Source: Sphingobacterium zeae
GTDB taxonomy: Bacteria; Bacteroidota; Bacteroidia; Sphingobacteriales; Sphingobacteriaceae
Reading direction: 5' to 3'
NCBI RefSeq assembly: GCF_030818895.1
Contig: NZ_JAUTBA010000001.1
Coordinates: forward strand, 4,340,001-4,404,000
DNA length: 64,000 nucleotides
The notes beneath the pieces are model-generated. The model ran no database searches, was not told the origin of the DNA, and saw only the letters and a list, made by a program, of their open reading frames with translations. A program made the translations under genes and the position numbers. Below, piece after piece: positions 9,166 to 18,034 of the stretch (positions are counted from its first letter, which is position 1; every line of letters begins with the position of its first letter).

Positions 9166-10941
9166 CTAATCTATCCAACCAGGGTTTTGCACCAGATTCA
9201 CATTCATCTGTATTTCTGAAGTCGGAATAGGCCATACCGTTAAGAAATCACCTTTATAGCTATAGTTTCCAACATTTGTTCCCCAGACTTGCTTACGTCC
9301 ATTGCCTGCTTGAAATACCGTCTCTTTCCAGGTTCCCCATCGTAACTCGTCAAAGTAATTAATCCCCTCATTCGGGAACTCCACACGACGTTCATTCCGA
9401 ATGCGTGTACGTAAATCTTCTTTTCCGCCAACAGTGGTTGCTGCATTTGAATTTAACAGTGCAACACCTGCCCTTTGTCGTACTTCGTTGACTTTAGCAA
9501 TGGCCTCATTCAATTTACCATCTTCATTCAATGCTTCGGCCCACATCAATAAGACATCAGCATAACGAAAAATCGGAAAATCGATAGGCCCATAATTGCG
9601 ATCTACAATCTCATTTACTCCTTCGGCGACAAATTTTCGATAGAAATAGAAGAAATTAATCTGCGTATCACTCTGAATATCGCCGCCTACCTGTGCCTGC
9701 CCACGAAATGGCCAGCGCATAAATTGAAGACTTTCAACATTCGTAAAATTATAGGCACCCCTAAAAGTCGAATAAGGCGTCACGACATTGGCCTGCAAAC
9801 GGGGATCACGATTTTCATAGGCCTTTTTGATGCGCTCCTCATTGCCTTGGGGCAGATAAAGGCTCATTTTTGCACCTCTTAATACCGCAGCTGCCTTCTC
9901 CGCATCTGTCAAGTTGTTACGTAGAAAAAAGACCTCCCTTTCATTTTCGGTTAAACTGCTGTATCCTGGAATAATTTTATCCCATTCAAACTTAGAGCCA
10001 TCGTTATTTTCGTATAGATCAACCAAGTGTGGTGAAGGCATATAGTAATTCCAGCCTCGCGAATAGACCGAGGGCCAACCGCAAAATAGCTGCATATTAT
10101 TCCCATATCCCTGTTCACTGCGATGCTGAATGGAAAAAATCATCTCAGGACACTGCTCATTGGCCTCCTTAAACAAAGCTTTATAATCGCCGAACAGGGT
10201 GTGGCCAGCATCTTTTACTTTTTGAAAATCAGCCGCTGCTTTTGCCCAATCCTTTCGATAAAGATAAACTTTACCCCGTAAGGCATAAGCTGCCGCTTTA
10301 GTTGCATGTCCATAATTTGCATTACCCGCGGGATAACGATCGGGGAAATTGCTTTCAGCAATACAATCGTTCAGGTCAGCCAATATTTGATTCCAAACCT
10401 CCTCTTCCGAACTACGTCCTTTAATGGCCTCCGCCGCTGTAAAGGGCTCGAGATAAATGGGTACTCCTTTGTAGAGTTGGTTAAGTCGAAAGTAAAAATA
10501 AGCGCGCAGAAATTTAGCTTCCGCAATATATTTTGCTTTCTTTTCTGCTGTAGAAGGCGATTTTATGGGAATATTCTTTAAGGCGTCGTTTGCACGCTGA
10601 ATACCTTCATATTGAATTTTCCAAACGTTCAAAAATAAGGGGTCTCCCGCGGTAATGGTTCCCGTCAATAAGGGTTCATCAAAACGTGCCTGCCCCGTAT
10701 AGGAAAAACGATCAAACTGATACAGTTCATAGGGTGAGATCAGTCCACTATGCCCCATCAGGAGCCTAAACGAACTATAGATTCCCGCAACGCCCAAATC
10801 TGTTAAATTGTCGGTCGTCCACATCGTTGCCGTGGAAACCGATGAATATGGAGAGGTATCCAAAAGATCTTTTTTGCACCCTACTATACCTGTTAGCAAT
10901 ACAATCGCTAGAAATTTTTTCATCTTTTTCATGGTGTTCAT
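9166..10941 (-). CDS. SusD/RagB-family glycan-binding lipoprotein (PUL A)
   Basis: This 591-aa protein has a lipoprotein signal peptide with Cys22 (GIVGC) and is expected on the outer face of the outer membrane. The SusD helical/TPR region follows (AKYIAEAKFLRAYFYFRLNQ; KAAAYALRGKVYLYRKDW), and the family C-terminus is intact (WPIPTSEIQMNVNLVQNPGW). It caps the TonB-dependent transporter encoded 5 bp upstream and binds oligosaccharides. Its specificity cannot be read from sequence; neighbouring enzymes suggest fucose- and uronate-containing chains. Confidence 0.94.
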   Translation of the reverse strand: MNTMKKMKKFLAIVLLTGIVGCKKDLLDTSPYSSVSTATMWTTDNLTDLGVAGIYSSFRLLMGHSGLISPYELYQFDRFSYTGQARFDEPLLTGTITAGDPLFLNVWKIQYEGIQRANDALKNIPIKSPSTAEKKAKYIAEAKFLRAYFYFRLNQLYKGVPIYLEPFTAAEAIKGRSSEEEVWNQILADLNDCIAESNFPDRYPAGNANYGHATKAAAYALRGKVYLYRKDWAKAAADFQKVKDAGHTLFGDYKALFKEANEQCPEMIFSIQHRSEQGYGNNMQLFCGWPSVYSRGWNYYMPSPHLVDLYENNDGSKFEWDKIIPGYSSLTENEREVFFLRNNLTDAEKAAAVLRGAKMSLYLPQGNEERIKKAYENRDPRLQANVVTPYSTFRGAYNFTNVESLQFMRWPFRGQAQVGGDIQSDTQINFFYFYRKFVAEGVNEIVDRNYGPIDFPIFRYADVLLMWAEALNEDGKLNEAIAKVNEVRQRAGVALLNSNAATTVGGKEDLRTRIRNERRVEFPNEGINYFDELRWGTWKETVFQAGNGRKQVWGTNVGNYSYKGDFLTVWPIPTSEIQMNVNLVQNPGWID

Positions 10942-10946
10942 TTAGA

Positions 10947-13900
10947 TTAAAAGGTTAGATTCAAACCCAATGAATATTGACGCATCGTTGGGTAGTTGAC
11001 GACAGACGAGTTGATCAGCGAAGGATCATTGCTCGCAGGTCCAATTTCCGGATCCAGTCCAGGGAACTTGGTCCATGTCAACAGGTTTTCACCAGCTAAA
11101 TAAATCCGAAGTTTAGCGATTGAGAAACGTTTTGCTATGCTTTCAGGAAGGGTGTAGCCTAACTGAAGATTACTCAGCTTCACAAAAGACGCATTATACA
11201 AATAATAATCGCTGGTACGTCCATTCTGTGCATCGGTCACCCCTTTTAAGCGTGGATAATAGCCATCTATCCGATTGTTGGGATCCGAAGGATTCGCGGC
11301 ATTATAATAATAATGGTTGTTAGCGACCAATGCCGGGACTGATTTCCCCTGTGCGACGATAGAGGAATTGAGATAAAGTTCATTCCAATAATACGACATA
11401 CCTGAAGAAGCGGACCAGATCATGGACGCATCAAATCCTTTATAGGCCATGTTGATACTAAGACCATAATTGAATGCTGGTGTTGCCCTTTTGCGCATAA
11501 ACTTTTGGTCATAGACATTTCCATAAACACCGTCACCGTTCATATCCGAATAAATCAAGTCGCCATACCAGATCTTGGTAGGATCTATCCCGTCGGCGGG
11601 CTGAAATGAATAGCCTGCAGCGACCATAGCCTTCAACCATTCCATATCCTGTTCTGTCCGGATCATTCCGTCGCGAGGTCCACCATTTTTATCAACGGAG
11701 CCATCCGCTAAGAAGTGGCTTCCTGAGCCACGGTATACGTTGTATAAATAGAATTCATTGATTTCGTGGCCTTCCAGAATCCGTTGGTTTACTCCATTAG
11801 AAACCATACCGATATTGGACTGGTAAACCCGATTACCGGCGGCATCAGTGACATACCCCTCCGACAATGCGCCTTTATATTTTTCGACACGATTGGTATT
11901 ATAGGCGAAGTTGGCTGATACGCCATATTTAAAATCGTTGATTTTATCTTGGTATCCCAGCGTCAATTCAATCCCTCGTTTGCTCACTTCGGCAATGTTC
12001 ATCGTCGCTGCTGTAGCGGTACCTGTGGTCGCCGGAATAGTCGGGACGTATAGTATTCCATCCGTGTAAGCGCGATAGGCATCAAATTCGACGGTCAATT
12101 TATTTCTCCATGCTGTCGCTGTAAAGCCTACATTTGTCGTAGTGGTGGTTTCCCAATGCAACAGGTCATTTCCTAGTTTAGTCTGCGCCAAACCACGAAC
12201 AGCCTGGTTATTGAATGAATAGTTTACAGTACCGTACGAGGGCAGATGATCATAATTACCCGGGGATGCATTATTTCCGGTTTTCCCCCAGGAGGCCCTT
12301 ATCCGCAAATCATTCAGAAAAGACTTAAGTGGACGCATAAACGATTCCTCCGAAATACGCCATCCTCCGGAGAAGGCCGGAAAGAAGCCCCAGCGCTTGG
12401 CGGTTCCAAAGCGTGATGATCCATCGTACCGTAACACCGCTTCGGCCAGGTATTTATTATCGTAAGCATAATTGGCGCGACCAAAAAAGGAACGTAAACC
12501 GTAGTCGAGCTCATCACCTGTGATAGAACTCATTGTTGTTGCCGAATTAAATGTCGTCAAGTCGGGGTGTACAAGTCCCAGTTTAGCCGCCCCTATATTA
12601 TATTGGTTAAAATACTGTTCGTTATAGCCCAAGATACCGCCAACGTCGTGTTTACCAAAAGATCCTGAATAACGTAATACATTATCAATAATCACATTGT
12701 AGCTCTTGGTAAGGCCATATTGGGTTGTAATTTGTCCCGACGAAAGCGCAGCTGTACTCAATTTGTTGGTTGCAAAATTCCATTTTTCATAAGGCACCTG
12801 ATGGGAGTTGGTTTCGGTATACGCATAATTGTAATTTACCTTAGATTCAAACTCCAACCCCTTCATTAAATTTAACTTTGCAAATATTGTGGTGTTGAAT
12901 CGGTTGACCTGGCTCTTCCCTCCCATTCCATTGAGAAAAGCTAGGGCATTGTTTGCGGTTGCCGATTCTTCGGCGGCAGCCGGAAAACCATATGCGCCAT
13001 TGTAATAAGGATAAACTCCTGGCACAGTCTGTGTCAGGTAAGAATATGCAGTTACTACATCGGCCACACTCAAATTCTGCATATCGCCAAAGGTCTGGGT
13101 ACCCACCGTTAAAAACTTGGCAACTTTCGATTGTAGATTAATACGCATGCGTATTTTGTCGGCTCCAGTTTCGGGCATGGTCCCCGGGTTGTTGAAATAA
13201 CCTACTGAAAAGAGGTATTGCGTGTTCTCACTCCCACCATTTAAGGATAGATTGTGATTTTGTAAGAGTTTGCGTTGTCCAAAAAGCACATCTCCCCAAT
13301 TGGTATTGGGATACGCAACTTCATTGGGAATCCCAAATTCGGTCAATCCATTCGGATTTTTCTTCGCTTCTTCCCAGAGATTGATTGTTGCATCCGTATA
13401 TACGGCCGCCTGCCCCAGATTCTTGAACCCTTCATTCACAAGGCGCATATGCTGCGCGTAGTCGGTAATAAATTCGGGTACATTATTGGGCCGTAGCATC
13501 GAAACCATTCCCGAATAGGATACATTATTTTTTCCCTTTGATCCTTTTTTTGTCGTAATTAAAATAACTCCATTTGAACCCAATGATCCATAAATTGCCG
13601 CTGTTGCCGCATCTTTCAAAATGGAAATCGATTCTACATCATTGGGATTGACAGCATCCATGGATCCGACAATACCATCGATCACCACCAAGGGTGAGGT
13701 ATTGTTTAAAGTTCCCTTTCCCCGGATCAGGATATTAGCGCCATCTGCCCCCGGTTTTCCGGTTGTGGTCTGTACGTTAACCCCCGCCGCGAGTCCGGCC
13801 AGAGAAGAGCTAAGTGTAGCCGTTGATCTGTTTTCCACCGAACTTCCGTTCACGGTCGATACAGCACCAATCACATTTGCGCGTTTCTGACTTCCGTACC

Positions 13901-14546
13901 CGACAACAACCACCTCGTCTAGACCACTGACAAGCTCTTGAAGCACAATACTCAATTCTTCATTGCCGGTGACACTCTTTTCTAGACCTTGGTAACCGAC
14001 GTTTGAAACTACCAAGGTTGCATTGGTAGTTGGTAACTGGATGGTAAATTTCCCATCTTGATCTGTCACCGTGGAGATATTGGTTCCTTTCACGGTAACG
14101 GTCGTTCCTACCAGGGCCTGTCCTTTGCCATTAACGACTTTACCGGCAATGCCCCGCTGCAGGACTTCTTTGTGTTCGGGAATTAATGGATTTCTTTTGG
14201 GTTTTATCACGATCACCTCATCTTTTTTGATCCATTCCAGATCCAGAGGTGCTACGATAGCATTTAATGCATCTTCCAATTTGGCATGCTGTATATTGAC
14301 TGACAAGCGAGTCTGTGCCAGCGACTTGCCATTTAAGAAAAAATTGACGCCACTCTGCTTTTGGAGATCGCGCATCACCTGATTTAAGGTGACGTGCTTA
14401 GCGGTTAAGTTTATGGTTTGCGCATTTCCTTCTGCAAACAGCTGCATTGCAGTCAGTAAAGAAATGAGTACGATTAATTTCATAATCAGTATACTTCGTA
14501 AAGTTAAACTCCACGGGTGTAGCCTAACAAATGGATAAAAAATCAT
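10947..14546 (-). CDS. SusC/RagA-family TonB-linked outer-membrane transporter with STN domain (PUL A)
   Basis: The 1199-aa protein starts at 14546; an inner ATG at 14483 would still leave the signal MKLIVLISLLTAMQLFAEG. After the signal comes an STN domain (TINLTAKHVTLNQVMRDLQ to WIKKDEVIVIKPK), a carboxypeptidase-like repeat (GIAGKVVNGKGQALVGTTV), a plug with LDEVVVVGYGSQKRANVIG, and a 22-strand barrel ending YSLGLNLTF. STN domains contact an anti-sigma factor, and a FecR/ECF-sigma pair lies directly upstream, so transport-coupled trans-envelope signalling is likely. It imports glycan fragments together with the SusD lipoprotein that follows after 5 bp. Confidence 0.95.
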   Translation of the reverse strand: MIFYPFVRLHPWSLTLRSILIMKLIVLISLLTAMQLFAEGNAQTINLTAKHVTLNQVMRDLQKQSGVNFFLNGKSLAQTRLSVNIQHAKLEDALNAIVAPLDLEWIKKDEVIVIKPKRNPLIPEHKEVLQRGIAGKVVNGKGQALVGTTVTVKGTNISTVTDQDGKFTIQLPTTNATLVVSNVGYQGLEKSVTGNEELSIVLQELVSGLDEVVVVGYGSQKRANVIGAVSTVNGSSVENRSTATLSSSLAGLAAGVNVQTTTGKPGADGANILIRGKGTLNNTSPLVVIDGIVGSMDAVNPNDVESISILKDAATAAIYGSLGSNGVILITTKKGSKGKNNVSYSGMVSMLRPNNVPEFITDYAQHMRLVNEGFKNLGQAAVYTDATINLWEEAKKNPNGLTEFGIPNEVAYPNTNWGDVLFGQRKLLQNHNLSLNGGSENTQYLFSVGYFNNPGTMPETGADKIRMRINLQSKVAKFLTVGTQTFGDMQNLSVADVVTAYSYLTQTVPGVYPYYNGAYGFPAAAEESATANNALAFLNGMGGKSQVNRFNTTIFAKLNLMKGLEFESKVNYNYAYTETNSHQVPYEKWNFATNKLSTAALSSGQITTQYGLTKSYNVIIDNVLRYSGSFGKHDVGGILGYNEQYFNQYNIGAAKLGLVHPDLTTFNSATTMSSITGDELDYGLRSFFGRANYAYDNKYLAEAVLRYDGSSRFGTAKRWGFFPAFSGGWRISEESFMRPLKSFLNDLRIRASWGKTGNNASPGNYDHLPSYGTVNYSFNNQAVRGLAQTKLGNDLLHWETTTTTNVGFTATAWRNKLTVEFDAYRAYTDGILYVPTIPATTGTATAATMNIAEVSKRGIELTLGYQDKINDFKYGVSANFAYNTNRVEKYKGALSEGYVTDAAGNRVYQSNIGMVSNGVNQRILEGHEINEFYLYNVYRGSGSHFLADGSVDKNGGPRDGMIRTEQDMEWLKAMVAAGYSFQPADGIDPTKIWYGDLIYSDMNGDGVYGNVYDQKFMRKRATPAFNYGLSINMAYKGFDASMIWSASSGMSYYWNELYLNSSIVAQGKSVPALVANNHYYYNAANPSDPNNRIDGYYPRLKGVTDAQNGRTSDYYLYNASFVKLSNLQLGYTLPESIAKRFSIAKLRIYLAGENLLTWTKFPGLDPEIGPASNDPSLINSSVVNYPTMRQYSLGLNLTF

Positions 14547-14633
14547 ATGTTTGTACGGTTTGTATGTTATTTATAAATGGTTATCAAAAATTTGCCTTTG
14601 GGCAACACTTGTAAGTATATGCATCCAATTTAA

Positions 14634-14655
14634 GGCAGTGCCCCCCAGCACTGCC
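14634..14655. terminator. GC-rich hairpin between fecR and susC of PUL A
   Basis: GGCAGTGC (14634-14641) and GCACTGCC (14648-14655) enclose a 6-nt loop. The T-run CTTTTT follows on the plus strand, while the minus-strand tail is only TTAAATT. It may partly terminate the sigma-fecR transcript or process the mRNA before susC. Confidence 0.45.
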
Positions 14656-14732
14656 CTTTTTGTGTTGCTTATACCTTTCTCCAGCTCAAGAAGAGTCTAT
14701 AGTCATTTCTTTTTTCATCAATATTTAAGGTT

Positions 14733-16037
14733 TTATTGCAATGGTGTCACCAATAAGATATTTTTTTCCTGACCTTTACTCAACTCAAAATGCAACCCAC
14801 CTTCTTCCAATACATCGAGTACGTCACGGAGTGACTTGTTTCGTTTGATACGACCATAGAAATGCGTTTGTGGCACTTCGCCCTTGTACCTCACTTCTAC
14901 ATTATACCAGCGACCAATCTGCTGCAATGCATCCGACACCGGTGTTTCGTCAAAATAAAACAAGCCATCTTTCCAGGCAGTGAACGGCGCTGTATCTACA
15001 TTTGCAACTTGTATATTTCCATTATTAGTATTAGTCGATTGCTGACCGGGTTGAAGGTATATTGCCTGTGAAGCGCGATTATCGTTTGATAATTTGATCT
15101 TCCCTGTGATTAAAGTTGTCTTAATAGCCGTATTTTCCGGATAAGCATTCACATTGAATGTTGTCCCAAGCACCTCAATTTCCTGCCCTTTACTGTGTAT
15201 TTTGAAAGGTCTCGAGCTATCTTTGGTCACCTCGAAAAAGGCCTCTCCCAACAGGATAACTTTTCGTTCATTTTTGGCAAAGGCCATCGGATATTTTAGC
15301 GAAGAGGCCGCATTAAGCCATACTTTTGTTCCATCAGGTAAAGTAATTTGATACATCCCCCCTATCGGTGTAGTCAACTCCAACATCGCCTTGCTTGGAT
15401 CCATTTGCTGGCCTTGTTTACTTAAGGCATCGGCGATAGATTGCCCATTTTCGTAGGTGATATTTTCCCCCATGACAATCCCCGAAGCCTGCTTATCGAG
15501 TTCCAAAACTGTACCATCTGCCAAGCGAAGAGTGGCACTGTTTCCGCCAGGCTGTACAGCATCATCCTTTGTATCTTCCAGTCCAGCGAGATTCCTGTCC
15601 GCCAGGGTATGACTCGTCTGCTGTTGCCAAAATATTACTGAAAAAACAAAGAGCAATAGACAGGCCGCTGCAGCCCAATAGGGCCATCGCATGGAGATAA
15701 TAGTTTTCTTCTGGATCGGCATACGATCTTCCCCTCCTTTTTCCAATAAGTTATCGTTATCTTCTTTTCCTTGCTGGATTTGTTTTTTGATGGTTTCGAG
15801 TATTATTTTCAATCTCGATTCCTCCATTTTACCAACAGACGAAGGCCGTAGTAAACTAGCGACTAGCGCCTGATCGATCGCATCCTGCTCACTGGTGTCA
15901 GTAGTAGAAAGCGCTTGCTGTAGCCATTCGATCTCCTCAAGCGAACAGTTCCCTTCTTGATATTTTTGAAGTAATTGGTCTATTTTAGATTTATTGGTCT
16001 CCACTGAGCTGTATTTTAAAGTAAATACACACAGCAT
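14733..16037 (-). CDS. FecR-type anti-sigma factor (PUL A)
   Basis: The protein has a cytoplasmic N-terminal sigma-binding region (KSKIDQLLQKYQEGNCSLEE), one transmembrane helix (PYWAAAACLLLFVFSVIFW), a periplasmic FecR domain (LPDGTKVWLNAASSLKYPMA; VILLGEAFFEVTKDSSRPF; IEVLGTTFNVNAYPE) and a C-terminal STN-like end. The open frame runs to 16184 but that part overlaps the sigma gene. ATG 16037 is used here; a GTG at 16004 (METNKSKID) fits the family even better. It holds the ECF sigma factor until the cognate STN-SusC transporter signals substrate. It lies between the sigma and susC genes. Confidence 0.9.
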   Translation of the reverse strand: MLCVFTLKYSSVETNKSKIDQLLQKYQEGNCSLEEIEWLQQALSTTDTSEQDAIDQALVASLLRPSSVGKMEESRLKIILETIKKQIQQGKEDNDNLLEKGGEDRMPIQKKTIISMRWPYWAAAACLLLFVFSVIFWQQQTSHTLADRNLAGLEDTKDDAVQPGGNSATLRLADGTVLELDKQASGIVMGENITYENGQSIADALSKQGQQMDPSKAMLELTTPIGGMYQITLPDGTKVWLNAASSLKYPMAFAKNERKVILLGEAFFEVTKDSSRPFKIHSKGQEIEVLGTTFNVNAYPENTAIKTTLITGKIKLSNDNRASQAIYLQPGQQSTNTNNGNIQVANVDTAPFTAWKDGLFYFDETPVSDALQQIGRWYNVEVRYKGEVPQTHFYGRIKRNKSLRDVLDVLEEGGLHFELSKGQEKNILLVTPLQ

Positions 16038-16068
16038 GAAATAAAGGTCTGCTCTAGAAAAAATTTTT

Positions 16069-16668
16069 TTATTTAGCCGAATAGAGAAGCAATGCCAATA
16101 ACAATGATGAAAATCCACTATCCTGCAATGCGCCACTTCGGATAAACTTATTTGCTTTGACAATATGGTCGCGAACTGTCGCAATGGAAATCCCCATTTC
16201 TTCGGCGATCTCTTGATAACTTTTACCCTCCAGCTTGGACAGCCTAAATATTTTTTGGCGTTGTTTGGGCAATTTGCTCAGTAATTCCTCGACCAGGACC
16301 AAGGCTTCCTTTGAATCCAGCACTTTATCAATAGTATTCTCGGATTCCACTACCCCATAGGCGAGCTGGATCTCGGATTCCATTTCCAATTTCAACCTTC
16401 GTTTGAAATTAAACGTAATATTACGTGAACAGGTAAACAGAAATGCGGCGAAAGATTGTTCAGGATTTATTTTTGTTCTATTTTCCCAAATACGTAGAAA
16501 AACATCCTGAAGTAAATCTTCAGCGATAGTTTCATCTTTCAAAAACCTAAGAATATTGGCGTAAATAATCTGGCTATAGCGATGGTACAAAATATCAAAG
16601 GCCTGGATATCTCCATAGTGAAGTTGGCACAAGAGTTCCTTCTCAGGCAGATTTTGATCGATGTCCAT
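16069..16668 (-). CDS. ECF RNA polymerase sigma factor (PUL A)
   Basis: This 199-aa sigma-70 family protein has region 2 (FDILYHRYSQIIYANILRFL, then AEDLLQDVFLRIWENR) and region 4 (LPKQRQKIFRLSKLEGKSYQ, then EIAEEMGISIATVRDHI). It lacks other sigma regions, as expected for the ECF group of Bacteroidota that work with FecR. It is the first gene of the leftward sigma-fecR-susC-susD set and probably directs transcription of that operon when the transporter is occupied. The divergent lyase gene begins 155 bp away and may share this control. Confidence 0.93.
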   Translation of the reverse strand: MDIDQNLPEKELLCQLHYGDIQAFDILYHRYSQIIYANILRFLKDETIAEDLLQDVFLRIWENRTKINPEQSFAAFLFTCSRNITFNFKRRLKLEMESEIQLAYGVVESENTIDKVLDSKEALVLVEELLSKLPKQRQKIFRLSKLEGKSYQEIAEEMGISIATVRDHIVKANKFIRSGALQDSGFSSLLLALLLYSAK

Positions 16669-16823
16669 AATTGATTATTCTAGGCATGAAGTTAATTACT
16701 TCGCTGCAATAATTCAAATCAAATTTCTGAAGCCCAGTAAACTTATTGTATTTTTTTCTTAATTTGCAGGAGCTAATCCCCCCATAGCTGTGCAATCAAT
16801 TGATAAACGTATCCATTTAAAAC

Positions 16824-17972
16824 ATGCAAAATTTTAGATATTATTTTCGGAAGCTCAGCCGTTCGACAGCTCAATGTATTAAAATAGGGTCAACCTTGAT
16901 TCTGATCTATTTTTTTACGGCTTCTTCTCGCTGCCATGCCCAATCTCTTATGCACCCGAATGCACAGATTAAGTTTGTAAAATCGCAGATCAGCAAAAAA
17001 TCCGAACCGGTATATACGGCGTACAAGCAATTGATTACGCTGGCCGATTCTCTTTTATTGACCAATCATCATGCTGTCGAAGATTTTAGCGTCCCTGGCT
17101 TTTATAGCGATAAAGAAGGCCAACGTGCCATGGCAAAAAAACTCCACACAGACGCTTTTGCCGCCTATTGTACGGCCCTCGCCTATACGTTGAACGGGGA
17201 GCAGAAATATGCCCAAAAAGCCCTTTACTTCATGAATGCTTGGGCCACCATCAATAAAAAATATTCCCAGTTTGACGGACCAGTTGTACTTTCTTATGCT
17301 GGTGCCGGATTAATGATTGCAACAGAGCTGCTCAAAAACGATCCGCTCTGGGCAGAAAACGATCTTAATCACTTTAAAAGCTGGACGATCAGCGTCTATC
17401 AAAAAGCGACACATTTCTTACGTGAAAGGCCAAATAATATTGCTGATTGGGCAAGGTTTGCAAATTTGCTTTCGGCCAATTTTCTTGATGACCCAAAAGA
17501 ACTCGCCTTCACCATATCATTGATTAAAGGCGATCTTTTTGAAAAAATCGCAGCGGATGGTCACCTCATTGAGGAAGTAAAACGAGGAGAAAAAGGTTTA
17601 TGGTATACCTATTTCTCGTTGGCCCCATTAACAGCCTCCATGTGGTGTATACGTCAGGTGACGGGCGAGAACCTGTTTGCAGCCACGAAGGATGGGAAAT
17701 CGATCAAAAAGGCCCTAGATTACTTATATTATTACAATCAACATCCTACAGCATGGCCCTGGTTTAAAAATCCTGACGTAGACATTCACAACATGACGGT
17801 AGGCGTCTGGCCTTCCAACCTACTTGAAGCCATGAAGGATATTTATCAGACGGCTGAATATGATTCGTATCTCTCGATTTACCGTCCAATTATCTACAAA
17901 AAGAATCATTTTGCCTGGACTTTCCCGACATTAATGCCGGTATACTTGAATCAGGCCAATAATATAGAATAG
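16824..17972 (+). CDS. Secreted alginate-lyase-fold polysaccharide lyase
   Basis: The 382-aa protein has a signal peptide (hydrophobic GSTLILIYFFTASS, cut near CHAQ). The mature part is all helical with the Alginate_lyase (Pfam PF05426-type) pattern: KKLHTDAFAAYCTALAYTLN, KALYFMNAWATI, NIADWARFANLLSANF and LWYTYFSLAPLTASM. A Tyr/Asn/His active site is usual in these alpha/alpha-barrel lyases. The family includes alginate- and glucuronan-type lyases (for example PL38 in Bacteroidota); the exact PL family was not verified. Such enzymes cleave uronan chains by beta-elimination, making unsaturated ends that a GH88 enzyme removes. The gene is divergent from the PUL A sigma gene, so it fits upstream of the GH88-GH29 fusion. 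Confidence 0.75.
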   Translation: MQNFRYYFRKLSRSTAQCIKIGSTLILIYFFTASSRCHAQSLMHPNAQIKFVKSQISKKSEPVYTAYKQLITLADSLLLTNHHAVEDFSVPGFYSDKEGQRAMAKKLHTDAFAAYCTALAYTLNGEQKYAQKALYFMNAWATINKKYSQFDGPVVLSYAGAGLMIATELLKNDPLWAENDLNHFKSWTISVYQKATHFLRERPNNIADWARFANLLSANFLDDPKELAFTISLIKGDLFEKIAADGHLIEEVKRGEKGLWYTYFSLAPLTASMWCIRQVTGENLFAATKDGKSIKKALDYLYYYNQHPTAWPWFKNPDVDIHNMTVGVWPSNLLEAMKDIYQTAEYDSYLSIYRPIIYKKNHFAWTFPTLMPVYLNQANNIE

Positions 17973-17982
17973 TATAAACCAT

Positions 17983-18015
17983 AAAGCGATCCTTCGTGAA
18001 AACGAGGATCGCTTT
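17983..18015. terminator. Bidirectional terminator between lyase and fructan PUL
   Basis: AAAGCGATCC (17983-17992) pairs perfectly with GGATCGCTTT (18006-18015), and the inner bases extend the stem with one bulge. It sits between two converging genes, 10 bp after the lyase stop and 19 bp beyond the GH32 stop. Confidence 0.75.
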
Positions 18016-18034
18016 AATCGTGTAAATTGGGGTT

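Noticed and set aside
16038..16184. N-terminal extension of the PUL A FecR protein
   Set aside because: It overlaps the sigma gene 3' end and has no FecR similarity.
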